A DNA stretch of 64,000 nucleotides from Limnomonas spitsbergensis. Taxonomy: Eukaryota > Chlorophyta > Chlorophyceae > Chlamydomonadales. Numbering within the stretch: the first letter of the stretch is position 1; each line of letters starts with the position of its first letter. This document shows, one piece after another, positions 1 through 14,200 of the stretch. The DNA lies in NCBI GenBank assembly GCA_037349105.1, contig JAYJMM010000061.1, positions 372,001 to 436,000 of the forward strand, written 5' to 3'. A model generated the notes under the pieces. The model was given only the letters and a program-made list of their open reading frames with translations, was not told the DNA's origin and made no database searches. A program made the translations under genes and the position numbers.

Positions 1-122
1 TGCGATGAACACCAGCACCCCCAGTGAAGCCCCCAGTGCGGTGCCAAATAAGTTCTCCTGGGCGGACTTAGGCAACCCTCCGATAAGTGGCGTCTGAGCA
101 ACCACGATAATGAGGCCCGCAG
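1..122 (-). CDS. Unidentified membrane-like protein, one exon, cut by left edge
   Basis: On the minus strand a good acceptor (pyrimidine-rich tract ending ctctgcag, positions 123-150) is followed by an open frame that runs to the window edge. It starts with a split codon, then AGLIIVVAQTPLIGG, and goes on to NLFGTALGASLGVLVFIA. Two hydrophobic, Gly/Ala-rich stretches flank a short polar linker (LPKSAQEN), which suggests a small membrane protein, perhaps organellar. I do not recognise the family. The upstream intron side (123-335) carries decaying copies of this acceptor region, the same pattern seen at proven exons in this window, which supports this being a real exon. The rest of the gene lies outside on both sides or was not found. 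Confidence 0.5.
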   Translation of the reverse strand, partial: MRASLSWLLRRHLSEGCLSPPRRTYLAPHWGLHWGCWCSS

Positions 123-335
123 CTGCAGAGGAGAAGGTGGCATAGGAGAGTAATGAGCTTCAGCTGCATGCGAGGAGTCGAGGATGCAGCACATTATGAG
201 GCATGCAGCCGCACATGAGGATGCGGCACAACGAGAGATTGAGCGTCAGGGACTCCAGGCAAAACACCATGATTATAAGGCTTGCAGCTGCACAGTGGGA
301 TGCAGCACAAGGGTATAATGCAATCAGCGGAAGAG
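123..335. repeat. Degenerate tandem copies of the acceptor region of the left-edge exon
   Basis: Roughly four diverged copies of a motif built on ATGAGGC-GCAGCTGCA-GAGGA-TGCGGCACA lie immediately upstream (minus-strand sense) of the exon at 1-122. The first copy overlaps the acceptor itself. Period is irregular, about 40-75 bp. Confidence 0.55.
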
Positions 336-2164
336 GAGGCAGCGTAAGAGGAGGATGAGTGGCAGGCAATTCAGGGAACATGCCAAACAGCCAAAGGATA
401 TTGGATGGATGTGTCGAGGCTGCAACAACAATGTACCGGCATCAGTCCTGCAATTGCACACAAGCATGCAGTACAAAGGAAACATAAATGAACTGCGTGA
501 TAGAATTAATCATGTTCCGGTCCGGGGACGAGCACAACCAGCCGGACACCCAGCTGCAGACATTCAGGAGACATGGCAGCAGCAGTCAGGCCAGGGAGTC
601 TCGGTTCGCAATCTCGGTACCCTTTAGCGGATTGATGCGCTCGCAACTTTGATGTCAATGCAGATGCCTATGAGGGGTTTGCAACTGATCATGCCTTTGC
701 ATCGCTGTATCGTGCGTCAGATGCTGCCAACTCACTGATTGCACGTGACACGGATCCGTTTCGAGGCATGCTTGTCCCGAGTCCAAATATGTTCTCGGGA
801 CGAGACGATGAAGACAAATTGACAAATGCAGCAACATGGGGTATCGCATCATCTGTTTCATCTGTGCACAGATGTCCAAAGCAAGGCCTGCGTCCCTAAT
901 CCAGGACAGGTGCAAATCATCCCCAAGCCTGACCCACTGCCCGGTGAGGTGCTCAATAGCATATTCATATGCACGTACTGCTGGTGGCCGATTTGATGTT
1001 GCGCTGCACGAGGTCATCCTCCGTTGAGAAGTGTGCGATCGCGCCAATGACCGCCACCAGGGCCAGCGCCGTGGCCAACCTGGCAGCACGATGGCCAACG
1101 TCTGACATTACGCTTGGGTAAATTTGAAATGCAGTACGAGCTATGCACTGAACGTGGCAGCGACGCAAAGCAGCAAATACTTGGATATCACAGAGGTCAC
1201 CCTGGTCACACCCGCCCATATGACGACCGTATATCCTACCGTTTGTTCACCCACCAAGACATTGCCAGGGGGAAAGGGTCAGGGGCCAGTGATATAGCCG
1301 GGACATTGCATTGATGATGTGTTGGATAGGCTTATCTGCACTTGGCATGTGCGAAGACAAGGAAAGTTGCCAGGGAGTCCAAAAGCAGTCCAAAAGAGCT
1401 CCTGGTGTCAAGGGGTCAAGTCAAGAATCGAAACTGATTTGAAAAAAATCTTGCTTGGGGACTAGGTTAGGTAAGGAAACAGCAAGCACTTCTCATCCTT
1501 TGTTCTTTCGCAAATTGTTCCTCCTCCTGGAATGGGTTGAGGAACGAACTTCTGCGCTCAGTCCACCAGGAATATCCCAGATTAAGTCCTGTAGGGCGCG
1601 CAACTGGATTCCCATGTGGGCCGCCAGTGAGGCTACGTTTAAAACATGAAGGGAATCCGTTTGGCTCTGAGGTTACCTTCTGTCATGAAGCCACTAGCTC
1701 AATGCTTGCTTTATGTGTCAGCAGCATTGAAAACGAAAAAATGTATACCATAATATCCCGGATTAACATGGAAGGGCCAACAGCCTGGTAATGTAAGTGC
1801 ATACCAATCATGCAAAATTCATTACTTATGGCACGATGAAGAACGAAATGCCGCAGCAGGAGATCTGGATGTTGTATGCAGGAAGATGTGCACAGGAGTT
1901 GTGCCCACTGATCACATTCAAGCACATACAGCCGCAGCTTCACTCAAATTGAACTTCAAGCGAAGGATTAGCAAGCTGAACTTTGCTTGGCAAAACTTGG
2001 TGACATGAGCCTTCAATGTACAAGCACTGCCACACCAGGGTGGCTCTGCCAGTCAGAGCCGCACTGAGCTCTTCAGCGCATGCCGTAACTGGCAGTCGTC
2101 TTGTGAGGAACCCCGGAAGGGCTGAACCAAGCTGGCAGTGGCCAGGGGTCCCTCATGCCGCCCC
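336..2164. other. No gene seen
   Basis: Short open frames here are not conserved-looking, have no splice-site context and are best taken as chance. A lagging copy of the PRMT5 terminal exon begins at its right end. I see no RNA gene or mobile element. Confidence 0.5.
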
Positions 2165-2212
2165 CTCACAGGCCCTCATAGCGCGCCTGGTAACAGATGC
2201 CATACGCCGGGC
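2165..2212 (-). repeat. Decayed copy of the PRMT5 terminal exon in the 3' flank
   Basis: On the minus strand this segment reads GPAYGICYQARYEGL followed by a stop. It aligns without gaps to the true PRMT5 C-terminus [15 protein letters not shown] plus stop at 2250-2297. It lies about 40 bp beyond the real stop codon. A still weaker third copy may lie at about 2050-2130. Confidence 0.75.
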
Positions 2213-2249
2213 CTGTCAAGCGGGCCAGGGGTACACCCATGCTGCCGAC

Positions 2250-5200
2250 TCACAGACCCACATAGTACGACCGGCCACAGATGTTGTGTGCTGGGCCAGA
2301 CACAGGGGCGGTGATGCCCCACTCGTACCATACCTACGCCGAGGAGGGGGGGGGTGCAAGGTGGGACAAAAAGAGTGAGAGAGGCAAACCGACGTTGTTG
2401 CCGTTTTTCTGGGATGGCCTGTGGTGGTATATAGAGCGCTCTGGCTAGTGAGGTAGCAGAAGTGGGCAGTTGTTTTTTGACATTAAACCTAGCTTGACAT
2501 AAGCGGTTGCAGTCTAGTGAGCTTTTTTTGGTCGTGTGCCCCTCCTATTCCTGCTGGCCTTTTCTTAGCTGCCGACGAGGGCCACAAGCGCACCCTGGCT
2601 GTTTTAGTGTTGGCGCCCAAGGATTCTGAAGATGGGGCAGCCAGCCAAACACTTTGCTAAGTTTCAGCAAGAGAAATACCGGTAAAAAAGCAAGAAAATA
2701 AAATGAAGAGGGTAAAAGGAACGGGGTATGCAGCGCAGATTTAGCATGGCCGTTCAAGCCTTATTAGGGGCCCCTCACCTTCGTTGCCCCCCCCCCCCTC
2801 TGATCCCATAACACATCAGATCTCCATTTTTTTCACACATCTGAAATCGCTGTCCCGCCTGCCCCACACTCCATCCTCGCCTCCTCTCGCGCCACGCCCG
2901 TGCACCTGCCTGCCCAGGTGTCACCCAGCCGCACTACAGCACTGCTGCGTGGGCCTCGCTCACCTTGTGCGGCGCGCAGCAGCGCCACATGTTGGCCTCC
3001 ACCGCCACGCCTGGCGGGACGTACACTGGCTCCCGCAGCGGAAAGAAGATCGGAAACCACGAGAACATATTGGGCGTCATCGTCGGAGGGTGCGTGTTGA
3101 GCGTCACGTCCTTATACAGCTGGCACTCAAAGTAGCCGGCAAAGCCGTGCAGCGCAGCCGCGCCAGCCGCGGGGTCTCGCGGGAAGGACAGGCGGGCGTA
3201 CCTGTTTAGGAGAGAGAGGAGGGCGGGCAGGCATGAGGGGGTAGGTGTGAAGTGGCATGGTCTTGTACAGCTGACCCTGGCAATAGGTGGTGAAGCTGTG
3301 CAGCTCAGCCGGGCACAGCGTGGGAAGGGCAGGTGGGCGTAGCTGTCCAGGAGGGGGCAGGAGAGGCAGGGCGGTGGGAGGCTCACTGAGGTGGAAGGGC
3401 CGTGAAGAAAGGTGTGTGTGATGAATAGGCAGTGCAACGCTGTATAAGCTTGCCTGTTCAAGTTGGGTCTTGCCAATGCCAGTAAGGAATGGCTACACTA
3501 TTCTTTCAAACAGCTGATGGGAGGTGGTGATGTTTAGGCAGCGCACGATCACCCTAGGTCCCTGTTTGAAGTCTGGCCATAGGAATGAAAGCAGGGCATG
3601 GCTACGCCAACAAAGACAAGGCACTACATTGACAATGAGGACAGCAGACATTGCGATGCAAAATTGCCATAGCAAATATGACATAGCTGCGCTTCAGGTT
3701 AGAACAGGTAACGCGAATTTGAGATGTCTGGCGTCATGGGGCATGTTAAGGGGAAGGGGAAAATGAAAGTGAACTGCTCCCTCCTCGCTGCTTTGCTTCT
3801 GCCGTTGAGATAACGCCAGGGTGCTTGGCTACATCTATATATAAACTGGACACATATACATCAGTTAAGATTATATACGGTATAAAGATATAGATATGTT
3901 TTGCCCGATACTTCCCCCTCCCCTTGATTCCTACAGATCTGCCAAGCCAGGTTCCAGCTGCCTTCCTTGAAGATCTGGCTCCATGTATTCACATGTGATG
4001 CCTGAACCTTCAAAAGGGTCATCCCCTCCCCTCCCCTCCCCTCTTCTATAAATGCTTGGAGGTAAATTTTAATAACAGACTCACAGGGAATAGAAAACGA
4101 AACACACCATAAGGCGGAGATTACGATAGCAACCAGTTCAGCCATATCTTCGGGCAGGCCACTTTGCAACTAAGCGGTATGGACGTGCATGGCTGTGAGC
4201 TGCCATTCCCCAAGGGCAGCTCATGCTCTTGTCCAGATCTTCACACGTGCATGAGGACAGATCCAGTCTTGTCCACATCTCCACACATCCATGAGGCCAG
4301 ATCCAGTCTTGTCCAGATCTCCACACATGCATACGGACAGATCCAGTCTTGTCCATATCTCCACACATGCATGAGGACAGATTTAGTCTTGTCCAGATCT
4401 CCACACATGCATGAGGACAGATCCAGTCCTGTCCAGATCTCCACACATGCATGAGGACAGATCCAGTCTTTCCAGATCTCCACACATGCATGAGGACAGA
4501 TCCAGTATTGTCCACATCTCCACACATGCATACGGACAGATCCAGTCCTGTCCAGATCTCCACACATGCATGAGGACAGGTCCAGTCTTGTCCAGATCTC
4601 CACACATCCATGAGGACAGATCCAGTCTTGTCCATATCTCCACACATGCATGAGGACAGATCCAGTCTTGTCCAGCTCTCCACACATGCATGAGGACAGA
4701 TCCAGTCTTGTCCACATCTCCACACATGCATGATGACAGATCCAGTCTTGTCCAGATCTCCACACATGCATGAGGACAGATCCATTCTTGTCCACATCTC
4801 CACACATCCATGAGGCCAGATCCAGTCCTGTCCAGATCTCCACACATGCATGAGGACAGATCCTGTCTTGTCCAGATCTCCACACATCCATGAGGACAGA
4901 TCCAGTCTTGTCCATATCTCCTCACATGCATGAGGACAGATCCAGTCTTGTCCATATCTCCACACATGCATGAGGACAGATCCAGTCTTGTCCAGATCTC
5001 CACACATCATTGAGGACAGATCCAGTCTTGTCCAGATCTCCACACATGCATGAGGACAGATCCAGTATTGTCCAGATCTCCACACATGCATGAGGACAGA
5101 TCCAGTATTGTCCAGATCTCCACACATGCATGAGGACAGATCCAGTCTTGTCCAGCTTTCCACACATGCATGAGGACAGATCCAGTCTTGTCCAGATCTC

Positions 5201-8200
5201 CACACATGCATGAAGATAGATCCAGTATTGTCCAGATCTCCTCACATGCATGAAGATAGATCCAGTATTGTTCAGATCTCCACACATGCATGAGGACAGG
5301 TCCAGTCTTGTCCAGATCTCCTCACATGCATGAAGATAGATCCAGTATTGTCCAGATCTCCTCACATGCATGAAGATAGATCCAGTATTGTTCAGATCTC
5401 CACACATGCATGAGGACAGATCCAGTCTTGTCCAGATCTCCACACATGCATGAGAACAGATCCAGTCTTGTCCAGCTCTCCACACATGCATGAGGACAGA
5501 TCCAGTCTTGTCCAGATCTCCACACATGCATGAAGATAGATCCAGTATTGTCCAGATCTCCTCACATGCATGAAGATAGATCCAGTATTGTTCAGATCTC
5601 CACACATGCATGAGGACAGGTCCAGTCTTGTCCAGATCTCCACACATGCATGAAGATAGATCCAGTATTGTCCAGATCTCCTCACATGCATGAAGATAGA
5701 TCCAGTATTGTTCAGATCTCCACACATGCATGAAGATAGATCCTGTGCATTGCAGCTGAGCGGTGAGATCAGTCCCGGGCGCACCGTGAGTTATCGATTG
5801 GATCGCTGCGGTTGGGATGCTCAAACTTAAAGACTGCTTGCGTGGGTGACAGAAGGTAGTGCCTGCGCGTGTGCGCGGAGGGGGGAGGTGGATCAGGGGT
5901 CAGGGGATGCCGCTGAGGGGAAGGGGACAGGGACACAGCTGAGGTGGAAGGTGGGAGGTGGGAGGTGGGAGCGGGAAGGGGGGAGGGGGGAGCAGCTGAT
6001 GGGGGGAAAAGACCCAAGGAACACAGGCAGCAGAGGGGGCAGGGGTCATGATGGCGTATGGAGGGCATGATTCTGTGCACTCGTCACGACTGATCAAGCT
6101 TGCGGGGTGCGCTCGTTGACAGGCACTGACACCACTGCTACAACTTGCACAGGGAGCGGTCAAGCCCACGACGTGGAGCGACGCCCCCCTCTGACCCATC
6201 GACCCCTGAGCCTTAAACATCCATGCAGCCCCTGCTCTGCAGCCCCTCCTGCAGCCTCTTCACCCTTGAGGCCCCTGCCCTGCAACCCTCCCCCCTGCAG
6301 CTTCCCCTTCCCCTGCAGCCCTCCTCTGTCCAACCAAGATCCCTCCCCCATGGCCCCCTCTTGGAGAACCTCCCCCTCAGCCTCCCCCCACTCCCCCCCC
6401 CTGCAGCCCCACCCACCGGTGGAACTTGACGACATAGGGCGTCTCAAAGTGATCGAGGTCCTTGTAGTTCTTTACGTCATTGTACAGCTTATGTGTGGTC
6501 ACGGGTGCCTGTTGGTTAGGGGGTTGGAATCCAGGGTTAGGAGGTGGCCATTGAGATTTTATAGCCCTTTTTGAAATCTCACTTGAGAGAATTCAAGGAC
6601 TAGAAGCTATATTAAATATTTTGCCCCATGCTTGGAGCGGAAGATATAATCAAGCTCCTAGACCTAGATGGGAGGGGAGGATGAAGGGTAGAAAGCATGG
6701 AGGTGCACTTGACGAATGGAAATGGAGAGCTAGCCCGGGCAACAAAGAAGCCAACATCATGCTCATGTGAGCTTACAGCGGTTGCTGCCTCGTGCAAGAA
6801 AGTTGCTCCCTATCCAGATGTTGATATGTTTGTGAGACGTGGCCAACACCCTTTCCCCAATTCCCTATCATGTTCCCTCTTTACCCACGCAATCCATCCT
6901 TTCTCCCCTCCCTCTATCCTGCCCCTCTCTCCCCTCTCCCACCTCCTCTCTCCTGCCCCACGTTTCCCTGCCCCCTCCCCCTTTCTTCCCCTCCCTTTCT
7001 CCTCCCTCCCTCCCCCTCTCCTCTCTTCTCTCCCCCTCCTAACCCCATTTTTCTCCCCTCCTCTCCTTCCGCCCTCCCTCACCCCATTATTACTCTCCTT
7101 CTCCACCTCTCCCTCTATCCCCTCACCCCCCCCCCCCCCCTCCTGCCCCTCCCCCTCCCCATCTCCCCTCCCCATCTATCCTGGTCACTCTTCCCCCCTT
7201 CCTACCCTCCTTCCCCTTCCCTCTCCCCCCCATCGCCAAAACATCCTTTCTCGTTCTCCCCCCCCATTCTCCCTCCCCTCCCTCATCTTCCCTCTACACC
7301 CTTTCCTCCAGCCCTCCCCTCCCCTCCCCCTTCCCATTCCTCCCCTCCCCTCCCCTCCCCCCCCCCCCTCCCTCCCTTTCCCTCGCAGCCCTATCACACC
7401 ATGAAGCTAGTGTAGGATTGCGGGATACTGATCCCATCCGCCTTCACGAAACGCTGCGCTCCATCCAGGCATTCAGGGCTCAGCTCATTATCCCCAAACG
7501 AGCCCAGCAGCTCTGAAACCAGGATGTCGGCTTGTGTTGGGGCCTGCCACGCACGCATGTCGGCGTACACCAGGGTGACCTGAACAGGAAACGAAATGTA
7601 TGAATGTCAGTGTTAATCGAAATGAAAAAAGTGTATGCCCCGAGGCGCGCGCTGGCGAGCTGACAGGTGTGGATGTTGTTGCCGAGACAGCGTCATCGCA
7701 ACAGCCCAGCAGCCCTTTTGTTAAGGGCCAGGCACAGTCGCCAGGAAGAGTGGAGTATCAGGTGATGGCGTGATGCACGCCATGCGCTCATAGACAACAC
7801 ACCATCACATACAGTTTAACTGGCATCAGGTATCAAGCTTTGGGCTTTAGGCTTCAGGTAGAGTGGAGAATCGGGTGATGCTCGCCATGCGCTCATGAGC
7901 AATCAATCAATGTGAACCTTCCCGTAGGCATCATGCATGAGGCTCCAGGCATTCATTGCGTGTGAAACAACTTTGCTTTAGGCAGGACAAAGCGCATCAG
8001 AACGGCGCGCTTAGGCATGCCAAGGCGTGTGTTACAGATTCAGACAGGCAGGCTTGCGGCCTGGGGAAGGGGCAATATAAGTCAGGGTTTCAAACAAGAG
8101 GGAAGAAACAAGCTATGGCACAAAATCGGACGGAGCTTCACAAATGCCAGGGCACAAATAGGCCACCTTCCACCCCCCTCACGTGTTCCTCCCATCCCTC

Positions 8201-11200
8201 CTTCTTCAGCATGGCTTGAATGTGGACCACCGCGTTTGGGTTCTTCTCAACAGCATAGACGCGTATCCGGCGCCCACTGCGCTGCGAGGCCCGCATAGAT
8301 GAGCCGACAAGCGGGCCGCGGCCTGAGGAGAGGCAGGGGGGGGGGGGGGATGAAAGGGGGGGCGGGGGGGCGAGCATGAGCAGGGGGCGGGAGGCGGGGA
8401 CGAGAGCGAGATCGTGAGCGTGGACAGGGGGCAGGGACACGACAGCGGGATGGTAAATGGGGACACAAGAGCGCTCTGGCAGGCTGGGCGGGCATGTAGG
8501 GCGTGTGCAGCAAATGAAGCATAGGGCATCGAAAAAGTGTAACAGCATAACACTATTCAAACCCCAATGAGACACACGGCATGCTTGTCTGGCAGGAAGG
8601 CCTCTGTGGCCCCAGGTCCCGGCTACGCCTGCTGGCGCCCCTTGCAGGAGGGGAGGGAGAGCTAGGAGGAACCTACACCTTCACCAACCCTAAACCCTAA
8701 ACCCAGAGGACTGTAAATGTGGTTTGACGTAGCTTAATTGTAGCTCAAGCGTCAAATGCGCGACGGTGCAGAACATACCTGCCCCCACCACCATCACTGT
8801 GGTCACCGTTGAAGATGCGTCAGCATCAGACACCCTGGAGAGGCACCAGCGGGAGGCAGAACAGGTCAGGTCGAGAGGCATGATGAAGGGTGTCTAGGTC
8901 AGACCACCCTACTGCCAGGGGAGGGCAGAGAGGCATGACAGGTCACACATCCCTGTTGTCATTTGGGGGGGGTGGAGTCATTCTGGATCCAGCTGGATCT
9001 GTAGGGGGCAGCTTCAGCTACACTTCAGCCACAGCCCAGCCCTGTATCATGGATGCATGGGCCACCGGCCATTAGTACAATCAAGGTTTTGTACCCTGTG
9101 GCCCCAGTGGTGGCCGTCCAGCGGCCTGCCAAAGGAAGTGTGGTCTCTTGAGCGCACTCAAGCAAACACTGGTGCATGGATGTGCGTCACACATGCCCAG
9201 GGTGAGTGCTCTGCCCCCTCCCCGCCCCCCCCCCCAAAAGTGGCCCACGTCCTTGCCCCTGCATTCCCCCGTCCCCGCCCCGCCCCGTCCAGCCCCGTCC
9301 AGCCCCGCCCATCTCGCCCTGCCCCGCCCCTGACCCCGCCCCGTCCCGCCCCGCCCCCGACCTGCCACGAGGCCCTTCCGCATACCTGTCCATTAAAGCG
9401 CGGTACACAGCCTCTTCGTACTGCGTGTACTTTGTGACGTCCCGTTCAAAAACTTCGTATGTGGAGGACTCAAGGTTGTCCTGCATGAAACAGGGGGGGG
9501 GCAAGAAGGGAGGGAAGGGCACAAGATTATCCTGCAGGCAGAGGGCAGAAGGCAAGGGGGGGGGGGATGGGGCGAAAAGATTAATCCGATCAACAAGTAC
9601 AGTAAGTATAACTAGTACAACCAATGCAACCAGTATAACCAGTACAAACATAATCAGTGCAGGATTCCAGCGGCAGCTAATGCAGAGTCTAATGGCTCGA
9701 AGCCAAGCGTACACAACATGGGCCAATGCCAGGATCAAGATAAACCAGAGTTTAGGAACCTGTGTCAACAGGATTTTAGGGTTAACCCGTATGCACCGTC
9801 ATTGTTTACAGTCCAAGGAGTGTAACTTGGCCCCATAGACACCAAACACTGTTTTGAATCGTTAATTGATCAACCCCCACGTCTATGACCCCCCCCTTCC
9901 TCCCTCCTCACAACTCCTGCATGCACCTTGTACCCCTCTCACCCCCCACCCCTGGCCCGCCCTCTACCCTACCTGGGCCTACCTTCTGTGCCCTCAAGCC
10001 CCCTCTGTGCCTTCAAACCCCCTCTGTGCCCCCACCCGCTCATGGGCCCACAGGCCTCCCTCTTTGACCCCCCACGCCAGGTCTGCCCCCTATGCCCCCC
10101 CTCCCCTCATGGGCCCTCACGTCCCCTCCTTGTCCCCTCTTCCCCAGACCTGCTCCCCTATGCCCCCACCCCCCTCATAGGCCCTCACGTCCCCCTTTGT
10201 CCCCTCCTTGTCCCCTCTTCCCCAGACCTGCTCCCCTATGCCCCCACCCCCCTCATAGGCCCTCACGTCCCCCTTTGTCCCCTCTTTGTCCCTCTTCCCC
10301 AGACCTGCTCCCCGTGCCCCCAACCCCCTCATAGGCCCTCACATCCCCCTTTGTCCCCTCCTTGTCCCCTCTTCCCCAGACCTGCTCCCCTATGCCCCCA
10401 ATCCCCCCTCATAGGCCCTCACGTCCCCCTTCCTCCCCTCTTTGTCCCCTCTTCCCCAGACCTGCTCCCCTATGCCCCCACCCCCCTCATAGGCCCTCAC
10501 GTCCCCCTTTGTCCCCTCCTTGTCCCCTCTTCCCCAGACCTGCTCCCCTATGCCCCCACCCCCCTCATAGGCCCTCACGTCCCCCTTTGTCCCGTCCTTG
10601 TCCCCTCTTCCCCAGACCTGCTCCCCTATGCCCCCACCCCCCTCATAGGCCCTCACGTCCCCCTTTGTCCCCTCTTTGTCCCTCTTCCCCAGACCTGCTC
10701 CCCGTGCCCCCAACCCCCTCATAGGCCCTCACGTCCCCCTTTGTCCCCTCGTTGTCTCTCTTCCCCAGACCTGCACCCCTATGCCCCCAACCCCCTCATA
10801 GGCCCTCACGTCCCCCTTTGTCCCCTCTTTGTCCCTCTTCCCCAGACCTGCTCCCCTATGCCCCCACCCCCCTCATAGGCCCTCACGTCCACCTTCGTCC
10901 CCTCCTTGTCCCCTCTTCCCCAGACCTGCTCCCCTATGCCCCCACCCCCCTCATAGGCCCTCACGTCCCCCTTTGTCCCCTCTTTGTTCCTCTTCCCCAG
11001 ACCTGCTCCCCTATGCCCCCAACCCCCTCATAGGCCCTCACGTCCCCCTTTGTCCCTCTTCCCCAGACCTGCTACCCTATGCCCCCACCCCCCTCATGGG
11101 CCCTCACTTCCCCCTTTGTCCCCTCTTCCCCAGACCTGCTCCCCTATGCCCCCATTCCCATCATAGGCCCTCACGTCCCCCTTTGTCCCCTCTTTGTCCC

Positions 11201-14200
11201 TTCTTCCCCACACTTGATCCCCGTGCCCCCACCCCGGTTAAGCCCCCCAACCTGTAGCGGCTGCAGCGGGGCCTGCAAGTAGTCCAGGTAGTCCTGCTCC
11301 AGCCGGTCCTGCTCCGGCATCACGTCCAGCTTCCTGAGGACACAGTCGGCAGTGCGCTCGAGCGTTAACAGCGGGAGATGGTGCGCCAGTGACACGTCGG
11401 ATTACACAGGGGATAAGATGCTCCGGAATCACCTCAAGCTTCCTGAGGACACGATCGGCAGTGTGCATAGGAAAGGGGTGTACTGCCTGGACCTGAGGTA
11501 CAGCTATCATGAAGGTACTCCTGCTCCGGCATCACCTCAAGCTTCCTGAGGACACAATCGGCAGTACGCTCGGGCCTTAACAGCGGAAGATGGTGTGGCA
11601 GATACACATCGAATTACACAGGGGATAAGATGCTCAGGCATCACCTCAAGCTGACTGAACACATCCGGCAGTGTGCATAGGAAAAATACTGTACTGCCTG
11701 GTTCTGAGGTACAACTGTCATGCAGGTACAGCCTGAAAACACAAACCCCGGCGTTAACAGCTGGAGATGGTGCGGCAGTTCCACACTTGAGTTGTGCAGT
11801 ATATGGTGCTGCCTTCACCTCTCGACCCAAGGGCCGCATCATATGAACGAGTTCCAAACACGTTACAGTAGATTTGAATTGCCTTCCCTCGTAATTAACG
11901 TTGTTCAGTGGTGAGGCATTGATTAACAAACTACTTATGGATTGTCACCTCCAATTTCAGTCAAGAATCAAGAGTGTTGTTGATATTTTGGCCTGAGGCA
12001 TCAAATAAACAATATGTTTATATATATCCCCCCGAGGGAAGGCAAATCAAATCTTAGGTAGGCGCAAGGCATGTCATGCGTCTAGACTAGTCGAATTTGG
12101 ACTGGAGACAGCAGTCTCCAGGCAGAACAGATTGCGCACGGATTAATCTGTACTGCCCTCACTCTGTGTCTGTCATCAGTACTGCCTCCAGTCTGTGTGA
12201 CGCATGATAGGGGAAGTGACAGATTCCAGGCACAGGAGAAGGGTGGGACATTGTGACGGCCATCTAAAGAAAAATACATGTTGCTTAAATGTTGCCTGCA
12301 AACAAAGGACAGGGGTAGAAGGGCTCGACTTGCTGACTGTGCCTCCAATTTTGAAAATGTACATCTTGGTGTTAAATTCAAATTCGAAATTTGATTCCTG
12401 GTACCTGAAAATAAAGGACAGGTACTCCCAGTATGGACGCAGCTCGTGGTTCTCTCCGACCGGGTTGTGGACCGTGAAGCCGCCTGCGCCGGCGGTGGAG
12501 CCGAGGACGGGGATGAAGTTGGCCAGCGTGATGCCGGGGGGAGCGGCGCGGCGGCCGGAGGCGCTGTCGGCTGCGTCCGCGCCGCCGGGGCCTCCCGCTG
12601 GGGGCTTTGGATCCTGAGGTACATCGTGCACCCGCTTGCCTGTAACGATCACCTGCACAGGAGTACATTGAGCGGATCCAGTTTCAGTTTTGGTTTTGAA
12701 CGCACTAGACAGGGTTGAGGGGGAAGGATTCAAGGGCACAGCTGTGTGCACTTCGGTTTGCCCTCCCCTATTCCCCTCAACCCATCAGTATGCACATTTG
12801 TCACATTCGCTGACAAAGTGGCAGGTTCGCGCGGATCCGGCTTCAGATCTGGTTTCGAACGCATTAGACAGGGTTTAGGCCTTTGAAGGAGAAGGGCTCA
12901 AGGGCAAAGCTGTGTGCACTTCGGTGTGCCCTTCCTCATTCCCCTCAACCCATCCGTATACACATCCATCACATTTGCCTACAAAACGGCAGAGCCGCGT
13001 GCATCCAGTTTGGATCTGCTTTTGAGAACATAGGACAGTGCTGAGACGGGGAGGGCTGAAGGGCAATGTCAAGTGGGACATGTTGGTGTCAAAAAGGGTT
13101 CAGCAAGAGGAGTTCGATATGAGTCAGGGGAGAGGTTCAGGATAGAAGATCGGGTTGATGGCTTGATGCACTGCTGCATTGCTGCCCTGGTCCTCGCCCT
13201 GGTCCTGGCTCTGGCCCCGTCCCCGTCCCTGGCTCTGGCCCCGGCCCTGGCCCTAAACCTGGCTCTGGATGTCATGACTCATGAGCCAAGTGCATCACCT
13301 CGACACCATGAGCTGAATCCTCCCAATAGATACACACTGAGAGCTGACATCCTGTTGCTTCCCATGACGACATCAGGCATAGCAGCAATCGGTCACCAGA
13401 GCTAATCCAGGGAAATTCATGTAATTTTTTTTATATAAAACAGCTTGAAACCTGTAAATCCCTTTCCTACCATAACCAAAAAATACATTTGAGTACTGGT
13501 GTCTTATTTTTTGCTCATACAAGACGTCCTCCCTCGCTTGTTCCTTAGGCACCCGAGGGTTTTCAGTTGAACGGACTTTCAGGGCAAGACCGGTATTTTA
13601 TTATTAGTGTACCAGTACCGCGGTATATAACGGTGGACATCAGTGTGTCAACTGTTTGTTAATTTGTGGGACAGCAGCTTACCTGCACCCTGAGCTTGAA
13701 GAAGCTGCCCAGCAGCTCCTGGATGGGCTTTGACAGCACGGGGTAGCCGCGCTTGTTGCATCCAAACACAGTGGTGGGTAGCAGGATGGCCTTGACAGGC
13801 TCTCCTTTCCACCTGCAATGGATTATATTGACCGGTGAAATTGTTTTACGTCCCTCTCTAAATGCCAGGTAGATAAGATGAAAGGGTCGTGACAGGCTCT
13901 CCTTTCCACCTGCAATACGTTGCAGGGGCCAGTGAAACTGGGTCATGTCCCTCTTTAAATGCTAGGTCCAAAATATCGTAAGAGGACCTTCACAGGCCCT
14001 CCTTTTCATCTGCAATGGGCTGGTTTTTTTGGTAAAGTGTACAGCAGATATTTCCCCTTCAAAAGACAGGTAGATTACGTACCTATACGTGAAGCCCGCA
14101 TATCAGTTGTATCAAAATTGAGAAGGTCGCAAGCCCTCTCTTGACTAATCATGAGAGCCAGCTCATGGACCAGGGCAAGCGGATCTAGGCATGCACACAA

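Noticed and set aside
4227..5748. Possible CRISPR array
   Set aside because: The 40-bp units are head-to-tail with no unique spacers, and the genome is eukaryotic.
4138..5824. Long reverse-strand frames with repeated [18 protein letters not shown] text
   Set aside because: All three frames are equally open because a 40-bp minisatellite has no stops. They lie in a PRMT5 intron.
6697..11257. Pro/Ser-rich frames on the plus strand
   Set aside because: They come from polypyrimidine tracts and the ~78-bp minisatellite, antisense to PRMT5 exons with full conservation.
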